Of a stretch of 64,000 bases of DNA, positions 1-12,100 are shown one piece after another. The position numbers and the translations under genes are program-made. Positions within the stretch are counted from its first letter, which is position 1, and the number at the start of each line of letters is the position of its first letter. Under the pieces are notes generated by a model that searched no databases, had not been told where the DNA came from, and was given only the letters and a program-made list of their open reading frames with translations. Source of the stretch: Apophysomyces variabilis (Eukaryota > Mucoromycota > Mucoromycetes > Mucorales > Mucoraceae); NCBI GenBank assembly GCA_002749535.1, contig MZZL01000404.1:405065-469064 (forward strand), read 5' to 3'.

Positions 1-404
1 ATACTCACATCGATTCATATTTCATACGCATATACACGTTGTATAAAAATGACCAAGTTCTTCTAATTATGGGATGAATTTTACTAATTCCTTCTAACTT
101 GAACTGATTAAAGTTCTGCCTTCGCGTAGCATGGGATACTGTTGCAAAGATGAAACACGACGAAGCCATGCATGGTTTGAATGCATGTTTGCCAAGTAGG
201 CTAATTTAATATGGTATCATAGGAGAAAATGATACAATGACTCGTCCGACAAAACATGACTTCTGCATGTGCAATATAGAAAAAGAAAATGAACAAGGAA
301 GGAAAAAAACGCTGGTCCGAATGTACAGTTCGATAAACAAACGAAAATAAAAAAAGAAAAAAAAATAGAAGCAAGACTTCGTTTCCATTTGTAACAACGG
401 TATG

Positions 405-2298
405 TTAGCGAACAAACTTGGCTGGACGGCCCTTGAACAGAAAGGTTGTCAGTTTAATCTACGAGTTATAACGAAATCAAAAGCAAAACTTACCACAGAA
501 CAATCTGTGCAATGCACAGCCCAACAGCCAGTTTCCTTTATTTCTGTCACTTTAGCACCGGAATCCATCTGTTTTTGACAGTTTTGACAGCGTAAACACT
601 TTTTATGCCATCGACTCGCTCGAGGACCAGGAATCTCCTCCATAACAGAAATACTTTTTCGACAACAAGGACAAATCTTCGGTCCACCAAACTTCGGTAA
701 GGGTTTGCTTCGGGTGCTAAATATGTTGAAGTTACTTTCCATCGTCATGGTGGGTGTTGTTCTTGTTGGTTTAGGTGTCGGCTTAGCTGTTGGCTTGGGT
801 GTTGTTGGCAGACCTGGAGGTCTTTGCAGACTGCATGGTTGACAGTATGCTTCTTCGTTGATCTCCACAAAAGGCTGGTCATACGGTAGCACGTCATGGC
901 ATCCAACACATCGGAAACACTCGGGATGCATGACGTGTTCACCATGCTTTACTAACTGTTTGGTAATCGGTTTTTTACATTCATAACATTTGAGCCCACT
1001 CGGAGGAGAAGGACGATGACACTGAAATGAACAGAAGGAAAAGTTAGAACACGGAGAACTTGTTTCTTTTCTTTTTACCTTGGGATGATATATATCCTGA
1101 CCATCCTTGATAATTTCTGAATCATTGAAATAATTTTGACATGCTTCACAACGAAGACATTGATGATGATACCAAAACGTCCCCAGTCGGACACAAGGCC
1201 TCGCTATAGGCTTGGCACAAGCATGACAGAATTCACCTGAAAGCCGACGTTCAGGTTTTGCATCAGAAGACTTGTGCGTCATTGTTGCTGTTGTTGGCGC
1301 TGTTGTGGGTGATGTTTTGACGGATGTTGGCGATGTGGTTCGAAAAAGAGATTTATAAGAACGTGTGGATTCTGGTACAGGTGAGCAAAAGCTTGAGAGT
1401 GGAACTGTCTCTTTCCTAGGAGGGGTTGTCTCTCTCTGGAATAAATCAGGGTCAAGGCGTGGTCTTGTACGGGTTGTGGCTGAATGCCCTGGATGAAGCT
1501 GTGGTTGTTTATGTGGATACCATGGTAACGAAGAGAGACTGCTAGGACTATCCAATACATCATCGAGACTACTCAGGGTCGAAGTGATCGATGGCGGAGT
1601 TGGAGGTGCTTGGGCCATCATACAGTTTTCACAGCATGGGGAGCCTTTCAGGTCCACCACTGGCGTGTCTCCGATTGGAGCAGCACATGTGCGACAAACA
1701 AAGCAATCTTTATGCCAAAATCGTGCGCTATGTTCGACATAAGAATCTCTTCCAGTAACCATTCGATGACACTCTGGGCTATTTAAATATAAAATATCAC
1801 TCATTAGGTTCCCTCAAGTAGAGCAGTGGCAATGGAAACTTACCACTCGCCTCTGGGTTGACAACCCTGGCAAATTTTGCTTTTATCCTTGGAAAGTATC
1901 ATTGCTGTGTTGCATTCAGTGCATAGAGTTGGTCCGTTATCAAATGGGTTCGCCGTCCGCCTGCTTGGCGACGGATTTCCTGCCAACTTGGCAGCATCTG
2001 AACGCAGAATGCTGTCCGCATACCTACTCAGTTCCAGTATGATCTCAGTAAATGCCCCAGTCCATTCTTCATTTGTTTCGCACTTACTGAGATTTCCATT
2101 TATCTGCGACCGAGACAGACTCAATCAGTGATGCTGCTGTTGAAGCTGCGGATAGAGAAAGGCGTAAAAAAGGGAATATTTATCAGAATATAGTTCACTA
2201 TGAAGACGTTATCCGACGCGCGTACCAACAGCTCTTCCTCCGCATTTACGACATTTTCCAGTCGAAGAGATTTCTCCACATCGATTACAGAAACTCAT
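405..2298 (-). CDS. Four-LIM-domain protein (paxillin-like, cytoskeletal adaptor)
   Basis: A zinc-binding adaptor, probably acting at sites of polarized growth or the actin cytoskeleton, as fungal LIM proteins commonly do (family knowledge; the role is inferred). I start it at the ATG at 2298, which opens a short zinc-ribbon-like exon with two CxxC pairs (CNRC, CRKC). Splices near 2235/2145, 2095/2035 and 1843/1780 restore frame. The third splice rebuilds the first cysteine pair of LIM1 as CPEC, which strongly supports it. Four LIM domains follow: one beginning CPEC, one CHAC, one CYEC (after an intron near 1075-1020) and one CPCC. LIM1 and LIM2 are separated by a Ser/Thr/Pro-rich linker. A last intron near 515-470 leads to a short basic tail and a TAA at 405. 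Family membership is secure; the exact orthologue is not. Confidence 0.82.
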
Positions 2299-2479
2299 GT
2301 CTATTTTCTTTGTTTAATTTGATCAAAAAGAAAACAAAATAGAAAACAAGGCGATAAACTAAAAGAGAAAAGGAGGGAATGAGTCTGTCCTTTTGAGATG
2401 GCAGAATAACACACCCAAAATGGCAATGACAAAACAATGAGAGGAAATGCGTAGGATGATAGCTTAAAATAAATTGTGC

Positions 2480-3099
2480 TTATGCTGAGTTTGATGACTG
2501 TTCGGGTACACCAGTTTCTACGTATTGTTCATCTTCATCCATTGGTTCTTCAGGCTCTTCCTCAATCATGGTTTGCAAGAAGAATTCGGCAATCTTCTCG
2601 TGATTACGCTGTTGTGCTTCATAGATAGGTGTTTTACCAGCATTATTCTTGACCTAAGACCAAAAGGTTGGCATGCTCCATTCCTGGTATTAAGTAATGC
2701 ATTTCTATATTTACCTTGCAATCGGCACCAGCACCTACGAGCAACTCAACGATTTCGAGGTGACCGTTCAGCGCAGCCCAATGCAAAGGCGTGTTTCCTT
2801 GTTCATTTTGAACATTAACACGACTGATCACGTCAGAAGAGGGTTTCAATTGATCCAAAATCCAAGCAACAATTTCTAATACATATGCATAACGATAAGA
2901 AACGCGAACGATCATTGAGCGCCGAGTATTCTTCTCTACCTTTGTGATTGTTGGCACTTGCCATATGCAATGCCGTGTTACCCGACTCATCGCCTGAGAC
3001 ATAATATTCAGGTGTTGGTTTAGCTGTCTGAAGATCCTCAAGCTCCCCGTAGCGAGCACAGTAAATCACGTCGTCTAGCAATTCTTGATTGTCGACCAT
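2480..3099 (-). CDS. Yar1-like ankyrin-repeat protein (probable Rps3 chaperone)
   Basis: A small ankyrin protein read in three exons: 3099 to about 2944, about 2880-2716 and about 2655-2480. Both introns (about 60 nt) have clear GT..AG ends. The N-terminus (DDVIYCARYGELEDL) is followed by repeats marked GNTALHMA and GNTPLHWAALNGHLEIVELL, then a third repeat (GKTPIYEAQ) and an acidic tail rich in E and D. Length (about 165-170 residues), the repeat number and the acidic tail fit yeast Yar1, which protects newly made ribosomal protein S3 before assembly into 40S subunits. That function is transferred from the family. The start chosen is the ATG of the MVDNQ reading; an upstream in-frame extension looks like 5' leader. 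It lies head-to-tail upstream of the LIM gene and downstream of RPC31. Confidence 0.68.
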
Positions 3100-3287
3100 G
3101 GTTTCCAAAGTAAGAAGGAAAAATACGGCGGGTTCCAACCAAAGAACCCCGCCCAAAAAGGAGGCTTGGACGACAAGGTATGGATCTCAGCTTTAATCAA
3201 ATTGTGGATCTTACTTGTTGGATCAGGATATATATGTTTCCTCTTTTCCTTTTTATTATGATTATCCTTGTCATTGCAATATCAGTG

Positions 3288-4199
3288 TTAATAATACTCT
3301 CCTCCTCCTTCACCTATACAGCAAAGTTAGTATGATTTGCTCTGTTTTCTCACTGTTTCCAGTTCAAATGATAACGTACCATCATCGTCGTCATATTCAT
3401 CGCCTTCACCGTTATCGAAGTAATTTTGGGCGTAGTCATTGTCGTCAACCAATTCTTCTTCGTCTTCGTAGTCTTCCTCGTATTCGCCTTCACTACCTCC
3501 TTCTTTCTTTTCACCATCTTCGCCCTTCTCCTCGTCCTCGTCCTTTTCTTCCGCCGCTTCATTCAGTATTGCATCCAAATTGATTTGTTCGTCTTCAGCC
3601 TGCGTCTTCCGTTCTAAAAGTAATAATACCATATCACCATTAGTATCATGCACCAAACTTAACAATGTTCGTATATTACTCTTTTTCATCTTGCTTGGAT
3701 CCAATATACTCTGCAATTCCTCTGGGAAAAAGTCATAATCTACAGTACAACCAATCTATTCCAGCGCTTCGCCCCGATAGATTTCCAATATTTTTTTGTA
3801 CCTGTTTTGATCTCTCTTAATGTCCGTTTGACGGTTGCTTTTTTATATTTGTCTGAGTAGCGTTCTATGTCTGGTGGTGGCTGTGGCGCTTGCAAGTGAA
3901 ACGGTGATTCTCGCACCAATTTAAGATATTCTTCACGTAGTTTAACCTGACTTTTTTCGGTAGGTGAGGGTTTATGTGGAATGGGGACGTCCATTTCCTA
4001 CAAGTATTGACTACAGTCAGCTGTCATCCATATTGATCGATCGAGTGCAAAATCGTACTGGGAAGAGGGCTGTGTTGACATTGAATAGACTTCCTGAACC
4101 GAGGTCCTTCAACAGGTCAAAGGAGACCAATTGCATAGCACCACTATTGGCACCACCACCGCCACCACGTCCAAATCCTCCACGGCCTCCACGCGACAT
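3288..4199 (-). CDS. RPC31: RNA polymerase III subunit Rpc31 (POLR3G/RPC7 family)
   Basis: A subunit of the Pol III C82-C34-C31 subcomplex, needed for initiation on tRNA and 5S genes. The N-terminus is a Gly/Arg-rich stretch (MSRGGRGGFGRGGGGG) like that of POLR3G. A 57-nt intron near 4033-3977 joins it to the LFPEMDVPIP segment, followed by PPPDIERYSDKY, closely resembling the human QDIERYSKRY block. Introns near 3808-3746 and 3690-3617 join the basic KKKRKT segment to a long acidic tail (DEDEEKGEDGEK, then DNDYAQNYFDNGEGDEYDDDD). A last intron gives the end GGEGGGEYY and a TAA at 3288. The acidic C-terminus is the family hallmark. About 210-220 residues. It is divergently oriented to the SH3 gene across about 1.2 kb. 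Confidence 0.85.
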
Positions 4200-5372
4200 G
4201 ATTCAACAAACAACACAAAGAAAAGAAAATGTTGGCCCCGACGTTCAAGAACCCAGCCGCTTGAATAACTGTGACAGGTTTCGACTGCTCCACAATATCG
4301 AAAGCTGTAGAGCCGTATCAACATTATGCAGCTGGGCAAATTTCGGCCTACCGGGCAAAAATACTGATTGTCACTTATTGATACAAGCGTTTATAGCCTT
4401 CGTTCAAACTAATGTAAGATTTTTATATTCCACAGGCCACGTCGAGGATTCTACGTTTGAGACAATACATCACTCTTGGAATATATGACAACACGAAATA
4501 TAGATTCGATAGTAATAGTACTAATTAAAACATAATATATTCCTAGATTCTTGTTAGCATCGCCGATGGCAACCAGGAACAAATTTAGAAATGCAAGCGG
4601 CCAACAACTGATATTGAGCGGGAAATCAAACAAATTAAAGGGAAGTGATGTCCATATCAGAATTTCATGAAAATGTATTTGCTCTTCATGGTCGCGGGCA
4701 AAACAACCCATTGAAACCAATCACTCTATTTATATTATATTTTCATACTTTTGTCTTGCAAACATCAACTGTCATAAGCCAAAACAACTGAAATTTCCTA
4801 AAAAAAGGTAATTAATGTAATTACCTGAGCCCTGAAAAGAGTACCCTCATGTGCCGCCAACTTACCGATGAGTTGAAACAAAACCAAATCTTTCAGTAAA
4901 CCTGGTCAAAAAGAAGAATAGCAAAGACGTTAAGATATGTGTTACCTGCAGTCATCGACTTGATGCCCTATATCATAGGGTGAAGAAACAGATATCAGTG
5001 CGAACGATAACAGCTTCTCCCATATGGGAAATGCGGGTTCCTCCTGCTCTTTTTTAGTTCGTATCTAACTAATTTTGGTTCCCGACATACTAGTTTTCAC
5101 TACGCTTATGCGGACTTTTCTTTGCTGCGATTTACCTTGGCAGTGAGAAAAGCAAGTGGCAGGAGGACAGTTGTCTTTGTCTTGGCTTGCTCATGCCACG
5201 CTTCGCCCATAATTCAATGACCGAAGCACGGGAAAACCCTTCTGCCGATTAGTCCCAAAAATGGCGTGCCACTCATCATGGCGGAGTCGGGCATAGGAGA
5301 AAAGGAACAGAATCCTTTTCTTTCTCCCCTTTTCTTCTCTCTTTCTTTTACTTTTCAACTGAAAAAAAAACA
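4200..5372. other. Intergenic region between divergent RPC31 and SH3 gene
   Basis: About 1.17 kb separates the starts of two divergent genes and presumably holds both promoters. It is AT-rich with no convincing coding frame, RNA gene or repeat. The last 80 bases before the SH3 start are pyrimidine-rich on the plus strand, as is common ahead of fungal start codons. A short open stretch around 4540-4690 is not supported by splice signals or by any family I recognise. Confidence 0.5.
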
Positions 5373-6442
5373 ATGAGTGATAAAGACGTGTTCGCCAAAC
5401 ATGTGTTGGCATCTATTCATAAAGACCTAACGTTCCTTAAAGAACAACATTATATCACACCTCAAAAATACAACGATATCTTCAACCTGTTGCCTGTCAT
5501 TGGACAACCAAACCAGGGACGGGACGTTGGTGGTTACCCTCCCTCCCCTTATACCAATAGTCAACCATCACCTGTGGCTACGGCTCCTCCACCCACTTAT
5601 GAAACGGCCAATGCCCTTGCTATTGCAGAGGCACTGTATGATTTCCGAGGGGAGAATCCTGCCGCCGATTTAAGTTTCAATAAAGGTGACATTATCCAGG
5701 TTACTGAATATGGTAAGTTTCTAGAGAAGGAAAGACGAACGAACACACAAAAAATATTATCTTTGTGCTCTAAATGATGATTTATCAAAGTGAACAATGA
5801 CTGGTGGCGAGGTACCTTACACGGCAGAAGTGGTATGTTCCCTAGTAACTATGTCCAGAAAAAGACCACGTAAGTACGAAAGAATTCAGAAAGGCGACTG
5901 TAACAATGGAATTGGCCGCTTCCTTTCTATTTCTAGTGCACCTCCATCTACCGCTTCGAAACACGCATCTCCGCCTCCGCCACCTCCTCCTTCCTCGGGC
6001 ATGTCCCCTCCTCCTCCCCCGCCACCAAGTGGTCCCGGCAACAATAGTTATGCTTATCCTCCTCCCCTTCCTGCCAGCGGTAGTGGCCCCTATGCTTATC
6101 CTCCTCCGCCTGCACCTTCCGGCTACAACCCTTACCCTCCCCCACCTCCTGCTAACTACGGCGCTGCAGCACCTCCTCCTCCGCCTGCGCAACCCGTTCC
6201 TACTTACGCACCTCCTCCGGCAGCTCAAGCACCGCCGGTCGCTGCTGCACCTCCCGCAGGTGAACAGCAGCATGAAAGTAAAATAGCCGGTTTTGGCAAA
6301 CAACTTGCCGGCAACGTGGTCAATGCGGCCACATGGGGTTTTGGTGGTACCCGTAAGTCAAGTCTTTCATTTCTGTTTTCTGTAGCTTGTGCTCATTGGT
6401 TCTTTCATAGTCGGAAGCGAAGCAGCCCATGCTATCTTTTAG
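5373..6442 (+). CDS. SH3 domain protein with poly-proline region (Lsb1/Pin3/Csh3 type)
   Basis: Likely an actin-patch/WASP-binding adaptor, by family analogy with yeast Lsb1/Pin3 and S. pombe Csh3. It has four exons. The SH3 core begins ALYDFRGENPAADLSFNKGD and is completed across an intron (about 5713-5790) by the NNDWWRG..GRSGMFPSNYV half, giving the ALYDF, WW and SNYV hallmarks. A second intron (about 5872-5938) leads to a proline-rich middle with runs of seven prolines that could bind profilin or other SH3 domains. The C-terminus has the conserved KIAGFGKQLAGNVVNAATWG block. A last intron (about 6352-6408) adds LGSEAAHAIF before the TAG at 6440-6442, as in the family. An antisense Arg-rich frame across the proline repeats is a shadow. 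Confidence 0.85.
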
Positions 6443-7231
6443 TAAGCATTGTGTATCTGAAACAGTTAATAAAATTTAAAATTATCCGCCGAGAAAAAAA
6501 GGAAGATATATTGATATGAACATGCTACAGTTGATTTATAAAGAGGAACGTTTTTCATGTCGCCATGAATGCCCTTCCATTTGTGTACGGCAAGGCACAT
6601 GTGCTGCGGCGCTTGAAAGTTGCCAAGGACAGGATCGATTTTGCTGGAATGCATAACCAAACACATTGCCCATGCTTAACACCATGGTATCCGTCCAGCT
6701 TGCCAATGAAATTTGCTGCCATTTTACCTTTTTTTTTTTTTACTTTTTTATTTTGTCCAGGGCGTGTTTGCTTTGATCGTCCAGAGAAAGCTTGCAAGTA
6801 TTTGCAAAAACTGCCTCCGTTCATAACGGAGTTGTTAAATAGAGCGGAGAGAGCAAAGGCAAATCTTGGCATTCTTCCACCAAGGCTTGTCGATTTGTTT
6901 ATAGTATCAATATGTTTGAGCTTGATATTTTCCTAGAAAAGGAATGCATTTTTTAATGGCGTTTAGTATTATTTGATAGGAAGAAAAGATGAGGGGCCAT
7001 GGCATGCCTATCATCCTATATGCTGACGCGTGAAGCTTTTATCATAAATAGTATTCTAAGCGATACTATAGGCAGCTTTATGCTGTAAGGGATTTCTTTT
7101 CATTTTTCTTTCCTAGGTTAGTTTATAAGGCAATAAAACATACGCCTGCAAGGGAACGCAAAGTATATGGAAATATCTATCGTTTTAGCATGATAGACCT
7201 TTTATTTTTTTTTTCCTTTCATACATACACT
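6443..7231. other. Intergenic region between convergent genes
   Basis: About 790 bases between the 3' end of the SH3 gene and the 3' end of the esterase gene. Short open frames on both strands (for example 6565-6936) show no recognisable domain and no matching splice structure. Several T-runs occur. Two terminators or polyadenylation regions are expected here, but no specific signal is convincing. Confidence 0.45.
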
Positions 7232-8465
7232 TTATTGCTGATACACCTTGTTCACGTAACTGGTAACGATACCCATGGAGAAATCGTACTGCGGTGCTTT
7301 GTAAACAAGATTAAAGATACCATGGATAGCACTGAGCACTCTCACAGCGACAGCCTCTACGCCTGCCTTAGTCAGCTTAGCCGCATAGGCCTCGCCTTCA
7401 TCCCGCAACGGGTCTGCCTCGGCTGTGAGGATCAAGGCTGGCGGTAACCCGCTCAATTCATCCAAGCTGGCTGTTAAAGGCACGGCATACTTGTTATTGT
7501 GGGCGTCCTCCCCAAAAGCTTGTTGATAGCTCCAAGTCAGTTCAGGCTTAGAAAGAACATAATCGCCTCCACCACAGGTATGGTAGGATTCAAACTCTTC
7601 CCGGTCTTCAGCTACAGCAGGATAAATCAATACTTGTGCTTTGATCTTGTCAACGAAGCCTCGATCCTTCGCCATTACTACACAAAAAGAAAGAAACATT
7701 CAGCTTCTCCCAGCAAACAGCGCTTGTTTTCTTTTTTTTTTTTCAAGGAAACATACAACAAACAACGGCGGAAAGATTGCCACCTGCCGAATCGCCTCCA
7801 ATAACCAGTTTATCTGGGTTGACTCGGATTTGTTGGTGGTTTTTCAGGATCCATACCAAGGTATCGTAGCACTCTTCTTGTGCCACAGGGAATTTGATTT
7901 CTGGACTCAATGAATACTCCACAAACGCCACTGCGCCATGGGTCTGGATGGCCCACTTAAAGCCAAAAAAGAAAGAAACAAAAAAAGAAGGAAGGTGTGT
8001 CAAATCACCTGGCCTAGATATCCTAAAACTCTCTCTCTTGTATGCTGCATTCTTTTCCTTGGCCCCCTTTTCTTTTCCCTACGGATAACTTACCTTTCGA
8101 ATGGTTCGTTCATACGTAGCTCGATCCCCTAAAATCCAGCCTCCTCCATGTCTATGTAAATGATGAGTGAGTTCAGTGCAACCTTCTTGGTCTTTTTGCA
8201 TAACTGGACCCGCTTACAGGTAGAGTGTCACAGGGAGTATATCCTTCTCCGTACCAATGGGGCGAATGACCGTTAGGACAAGTTCGGCTTTGTTTGGTCC
8301 AGCCACGATCTTGTATTCTTCCTCATAGATATCTGGTAGATTGCTCGTATCGGCCAAGCTATTCATTCGCTCGCGTAATTGCTTTGCAGTGAACGCGTTC
8401 ATACCCGGACCCGATCTAAACTGCTTCAAGAAAGCCTGATAGGCAGGATCAATGAAAATGGACAT
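7232..8465 (-). CDS. Alpha/beta hydrolase, HSL-type esterase/lipase
   Basis: A hormone-sensitive-lipase-family (alpha/beta hydrolase 3) esterase hydrolysing short acyl esters; the natural substrate is unknown. Four exons. The oxyanion-hole motif HGGGW is rebuilt exactly by an intron of about 66 nt (about 8214-8150) that joins LPVTLYL to HGGGWILG. After an intron of about 150 nt come the lid and core sequence and the nucleophile elbow GGDSAGGN. An intron with the canonical donor GTATGT (about 7762-7675) leads to the catalytic Asp in EADPLRDEG and His in SAIHGIF. The triad Ser-Asp-His is therefore complete. No signal peptide is visible, so it is probably cytosolic. The start at 8465 gives the usual N-terminal cap region. 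Convergent with the SH3 gene. Confidence 0.85.
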
Positions 8466-9169
8466 AATAAGAGGCAGAAAGTTTGTTTGCTTGGGATAAA
8501 GTTAATAAAAAAAAGGATTCTCTCTCTCTCCTTTTATAATTTGACAGACGTGTCCTGCATTTACCGTACGGCATGTTTCTCCGCTTTGGTTTCAATTGAT
8601 GCCCGTTTCCCCCAGTTTTGGTTTACCCGTGCCCGTTTGCAGCGGAGGGTTTCCATATGGCTCGTTTTACTACCGCACAATCTCCATCTACCACCAAAAA
8701 AAACTCAGTCATCATTCTATTTTGACCTTGCTAACAAAGAATACAAACTGCTTTAATTGAGTCAATACATTTAGTTGCAAGTAAGAGACACAAAACGCGT
8801 TGATCTGTCGTTTTCTCTAGCATTTAGTGAATTTTATCGTGTGTAACATAGCCCCACTTCGTCTGCTCGTCCTATCGGCAAAGACGGAACATGATAATCC
8901 GTGCTTTCAATGCATCTGCATGCAGTCTGGAGCTTGAATCTTTTTCCAGTCTAATGAGAATAACGGCTACCCGCTTTGAACATTTTTCTTCCCACCCTAA
9001 ACCGGAAATAGATGAGGGAACGAAGTTTCCTAACTAAGCAGAAGCAGTTCATTATGAGCACTCAAAAGCAGTTTTCTCAGTATCATAAGTATTATATTTT
9101 TGTTTTATTATATTCAATCTTTCAAGAGGTATCCACGCCAAGCGATAGCTATCTGTGCGAGAATTGTTC
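8466..9169. other. Intergenic region upstream of the esterase gene
   Basis: About 700 bases between the esterase start and the VPS11 stop, both genes on the minus strand. A plus-strand open stretch at 8379-8756 overlaps the esterase start and has no recognisable domain. It presumably contains the esterase promoter and the VPS11 3' flank. Nothing else is supported. Confidence 0.45.
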
Positions 9170-12100
9170 TTAGTCAATGAGTTTGGCAAAAGCCATGGTA
9201 TTCTTTGAAAAATAATCGGCAATGACCGAGAAACCGTCTTCTTCGCTGTCAAGCTAACAAAGAAATTGTGTCAGTAACGGAAGCTGAGTTCATAGCCTTT
9301 TACCTGTTCGAAAAATAGGTCGTGACGATCAGCATTGGCTTCCTGCGTGCGGCGCATTTCGGAGATCATATGGTGCTGAATAGCACAGTGAGGACATTCT
9401 CGGTCATTTTCACCGAGACATCTAGACAATTCTCTCGAGTCAGGATGACAAACTTTTACTGCAACCAGTTTACTTTACCGTTGATGATATGAATGTCGGC
9501 AGAGAAAATGAACGGCGGGTAAATCCAGCGTACCTCCGCATCCTGTGCATTTTTGAACTTGAAATATCCGTGCGCTAGAAAAAGATGAAATGAGTCTTTT
9601 GAATACAAGGAAAAAATGCATCGTACCTCGTCTGTAATTCTTCAATTTCCTTTCTCCTTCTTTCCGTCTCTTCACGGTAGCTATCTATTAATTCCTCGTT
9701 CTACCAAGCAATATATTCAATGAATCATGTCTTATGATCGACTATTCGTCTTCATCTACCTGTTGAAGTTCGCGGCGTTCTTGTTCAATATGCTTTCCAA
9801 TGTAATTCTTGAGTAATCCGATTGTAGCAACGTCGCTGCGAGAAAGCGCTTGAACCACCTGAATCGGCGGTAAGAGGTCCTTAGAATCAATATGATTGAG
9901 CACTGATAGAAGCTCAGACGTAGATTTCGAGAGGGTTTCGGGCGTGGAGGAGAAGTACGTCAACACCATTGGGTACAGCGATGGATCTTTCGGTCTATCC
10001 TTACCGTTAACCAACCCAAATAACTCGCTTTCAATTTGCCACTTCATTTTACCCGTATTTTCGTACGCCTTCAATAACCCGATCCGTTTCTTCTTTTTCC
10101 ATCCAGAACCGGAGAATGTCGGTATACATCCCCGTCTTCTCGTAAAGATACACAGTACCTTCATCAAACTGTTTCAATTGACAGAGTACCAGCGCCTGAT
10201 TCGTATCATACTGAACTGAATCATCCTTAAGTAAAGCCAATGCCTTGGTTTTAAACTCCTTGATACGTTTCTGGTGTTCCCTATTGCTAATTGCATCCTG
10301 ACGACGAGGAGAACTTGTCGGACTCGTGGATGTTGATGGATTCGGCTGTTCGTCCATAAGATAGAGTTCCAACAGAGTGTTCCAGATAGCCTTGCGTTCT
10401 TCTTGTTCTTGAGGTGACCATGCAGGGGTACCGTTCGTCTGATTCCCGTTGCTGTTTTCCTCTCGTGTTCCGTAACTTCGTGTCGAAGCCGCGTCATTCG
10501 TCGTACGGTCCAAACTTCTGGTATTCAGTCCCCAGCGCTTTTCAAAGACTTTTTCGAGAAATGTGACCAGACAGTCTGGCCTGTCAACAAAAGCAGGCAT
10601 AAATATTCTCGGAGATGGTAAAATGTACGTCATTCCGCTCTTTGTACGAGCGTGTTTGCCGTTGGTTCCATTCTGTGTCGGTTTTGAGCGCTGCACACCA
10701 GATTCTGACTGAGCTGGAGAATCGTCTGCGAACGGTAAATTGGCTAATGCAGCAGTGTTCCTGTCTGATGGCGTAGGGGAGACTGCACGCCCGCCTATTG
10801 ATTGTGCAGTCGTCAACATACCCGTGCAAAGTTCTATCAGCAGCTGCGTCGTTTGTTCCGGCAACTGACTCAGTAAAGTTTTACTGTATTTTCGAAGATT
10901 ACTATCAGCCTGGGGTGTACATTAGTTCAACCCTATTGTATATTATTTAGCTGCATACCTCACGTGGACCTAGTTTACGGATGTAATTAATTGCTATCTC
11001 ATAATTTCTCATATCTTCAATGACAATATCCAGGTATCTATCCATCCAAAAATCATCAGTGTTTGTATCAAGCCTATCAATTGCTACAATGTCTTACAAA
11101 TCGTGTTCCTCAAACTTCTCAGCAAGGTAAACTGCATGTTCATAATACCCTGCTTGACGACAAACGCTGATCGCGGTTTCCAGATCAAAATTGAGATCAG
11201 AATCTGTCTATATTATTCATCAGTTAAGTAAGATAGAAAACATTGTTTTTAGCAAAGTTGCGTTCATCGGTTACCTTGATAAAATGATCCAGCCGTGAGA
11301 CATCTTTTAGCTTAGTGTAGCAGTTAAGTAAAAGAGTGGTATGGTCCGCATTAGCCAATCCTTTCGAGTGTAATTCTTGGAGATAATTTGTCAAGTTATA
11401 TATTCTTTGAGCATCCAAAAACTATGTATGTTCTCATAATTGAGTATCTGTGAAAGGGGCACAATATATATACCTTTCGAATAATATAAGAAGGTTCAAG
11501 CTGGCCAATGGTTCGTATATATTGCTCCATAGCACCGTCATAATCGCCTTTGCTAATTACAATATGTTAGACATCCACCACGAATCCCACAATAAAGCCT
11601 ACGAGTATAGGTGGTCTCCATATTTCTTGAATATTTCTGCAATGCTCGCATCGTCATACTTTTGCATATGGGCTAAGTTGATGGCTAGCACATAAAGATT
11701 CAATTTGAAGAGAATCTCGAGTTTCGTCGGGGTGTCTTTTTCATCCAAATGGTAAACCTTTGTTTGCGTAAAGCTATCAACGCGCCATTCCTATCTCTAA
11801 TCCTTTTTTTTTTTTTGTACCTTGCCATCCATGCCCACAACCCAAATGGAATTCCATTCACAAAAGACGCCTCGAATACCACCGATAAAGGTACCTGAAT
11901 AAGCGACGAATTTGTTGGCCGTATCAAAGATGGTTAATTTGGTCAGCTCGTTAGTTGCACCGTTTCGATTGGGACCAAAATTAAATGATGTTCTCGTTGC
12001 TGATGACAGATGGCTAGATGTTGTGACAGGCGGAGATATAATGACAAGGTAGTGTGATTTGAACCACATCATAGACGATTTAGGCGTGTCGTAAGCAAAG

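Noticed and set aside
5842..6303. Arg-rich minus-strand ORF
   Set aside because: It is the complement of the proline-codon repeats of the SH3 gene; no domain, and composition fully explained by the overlap.
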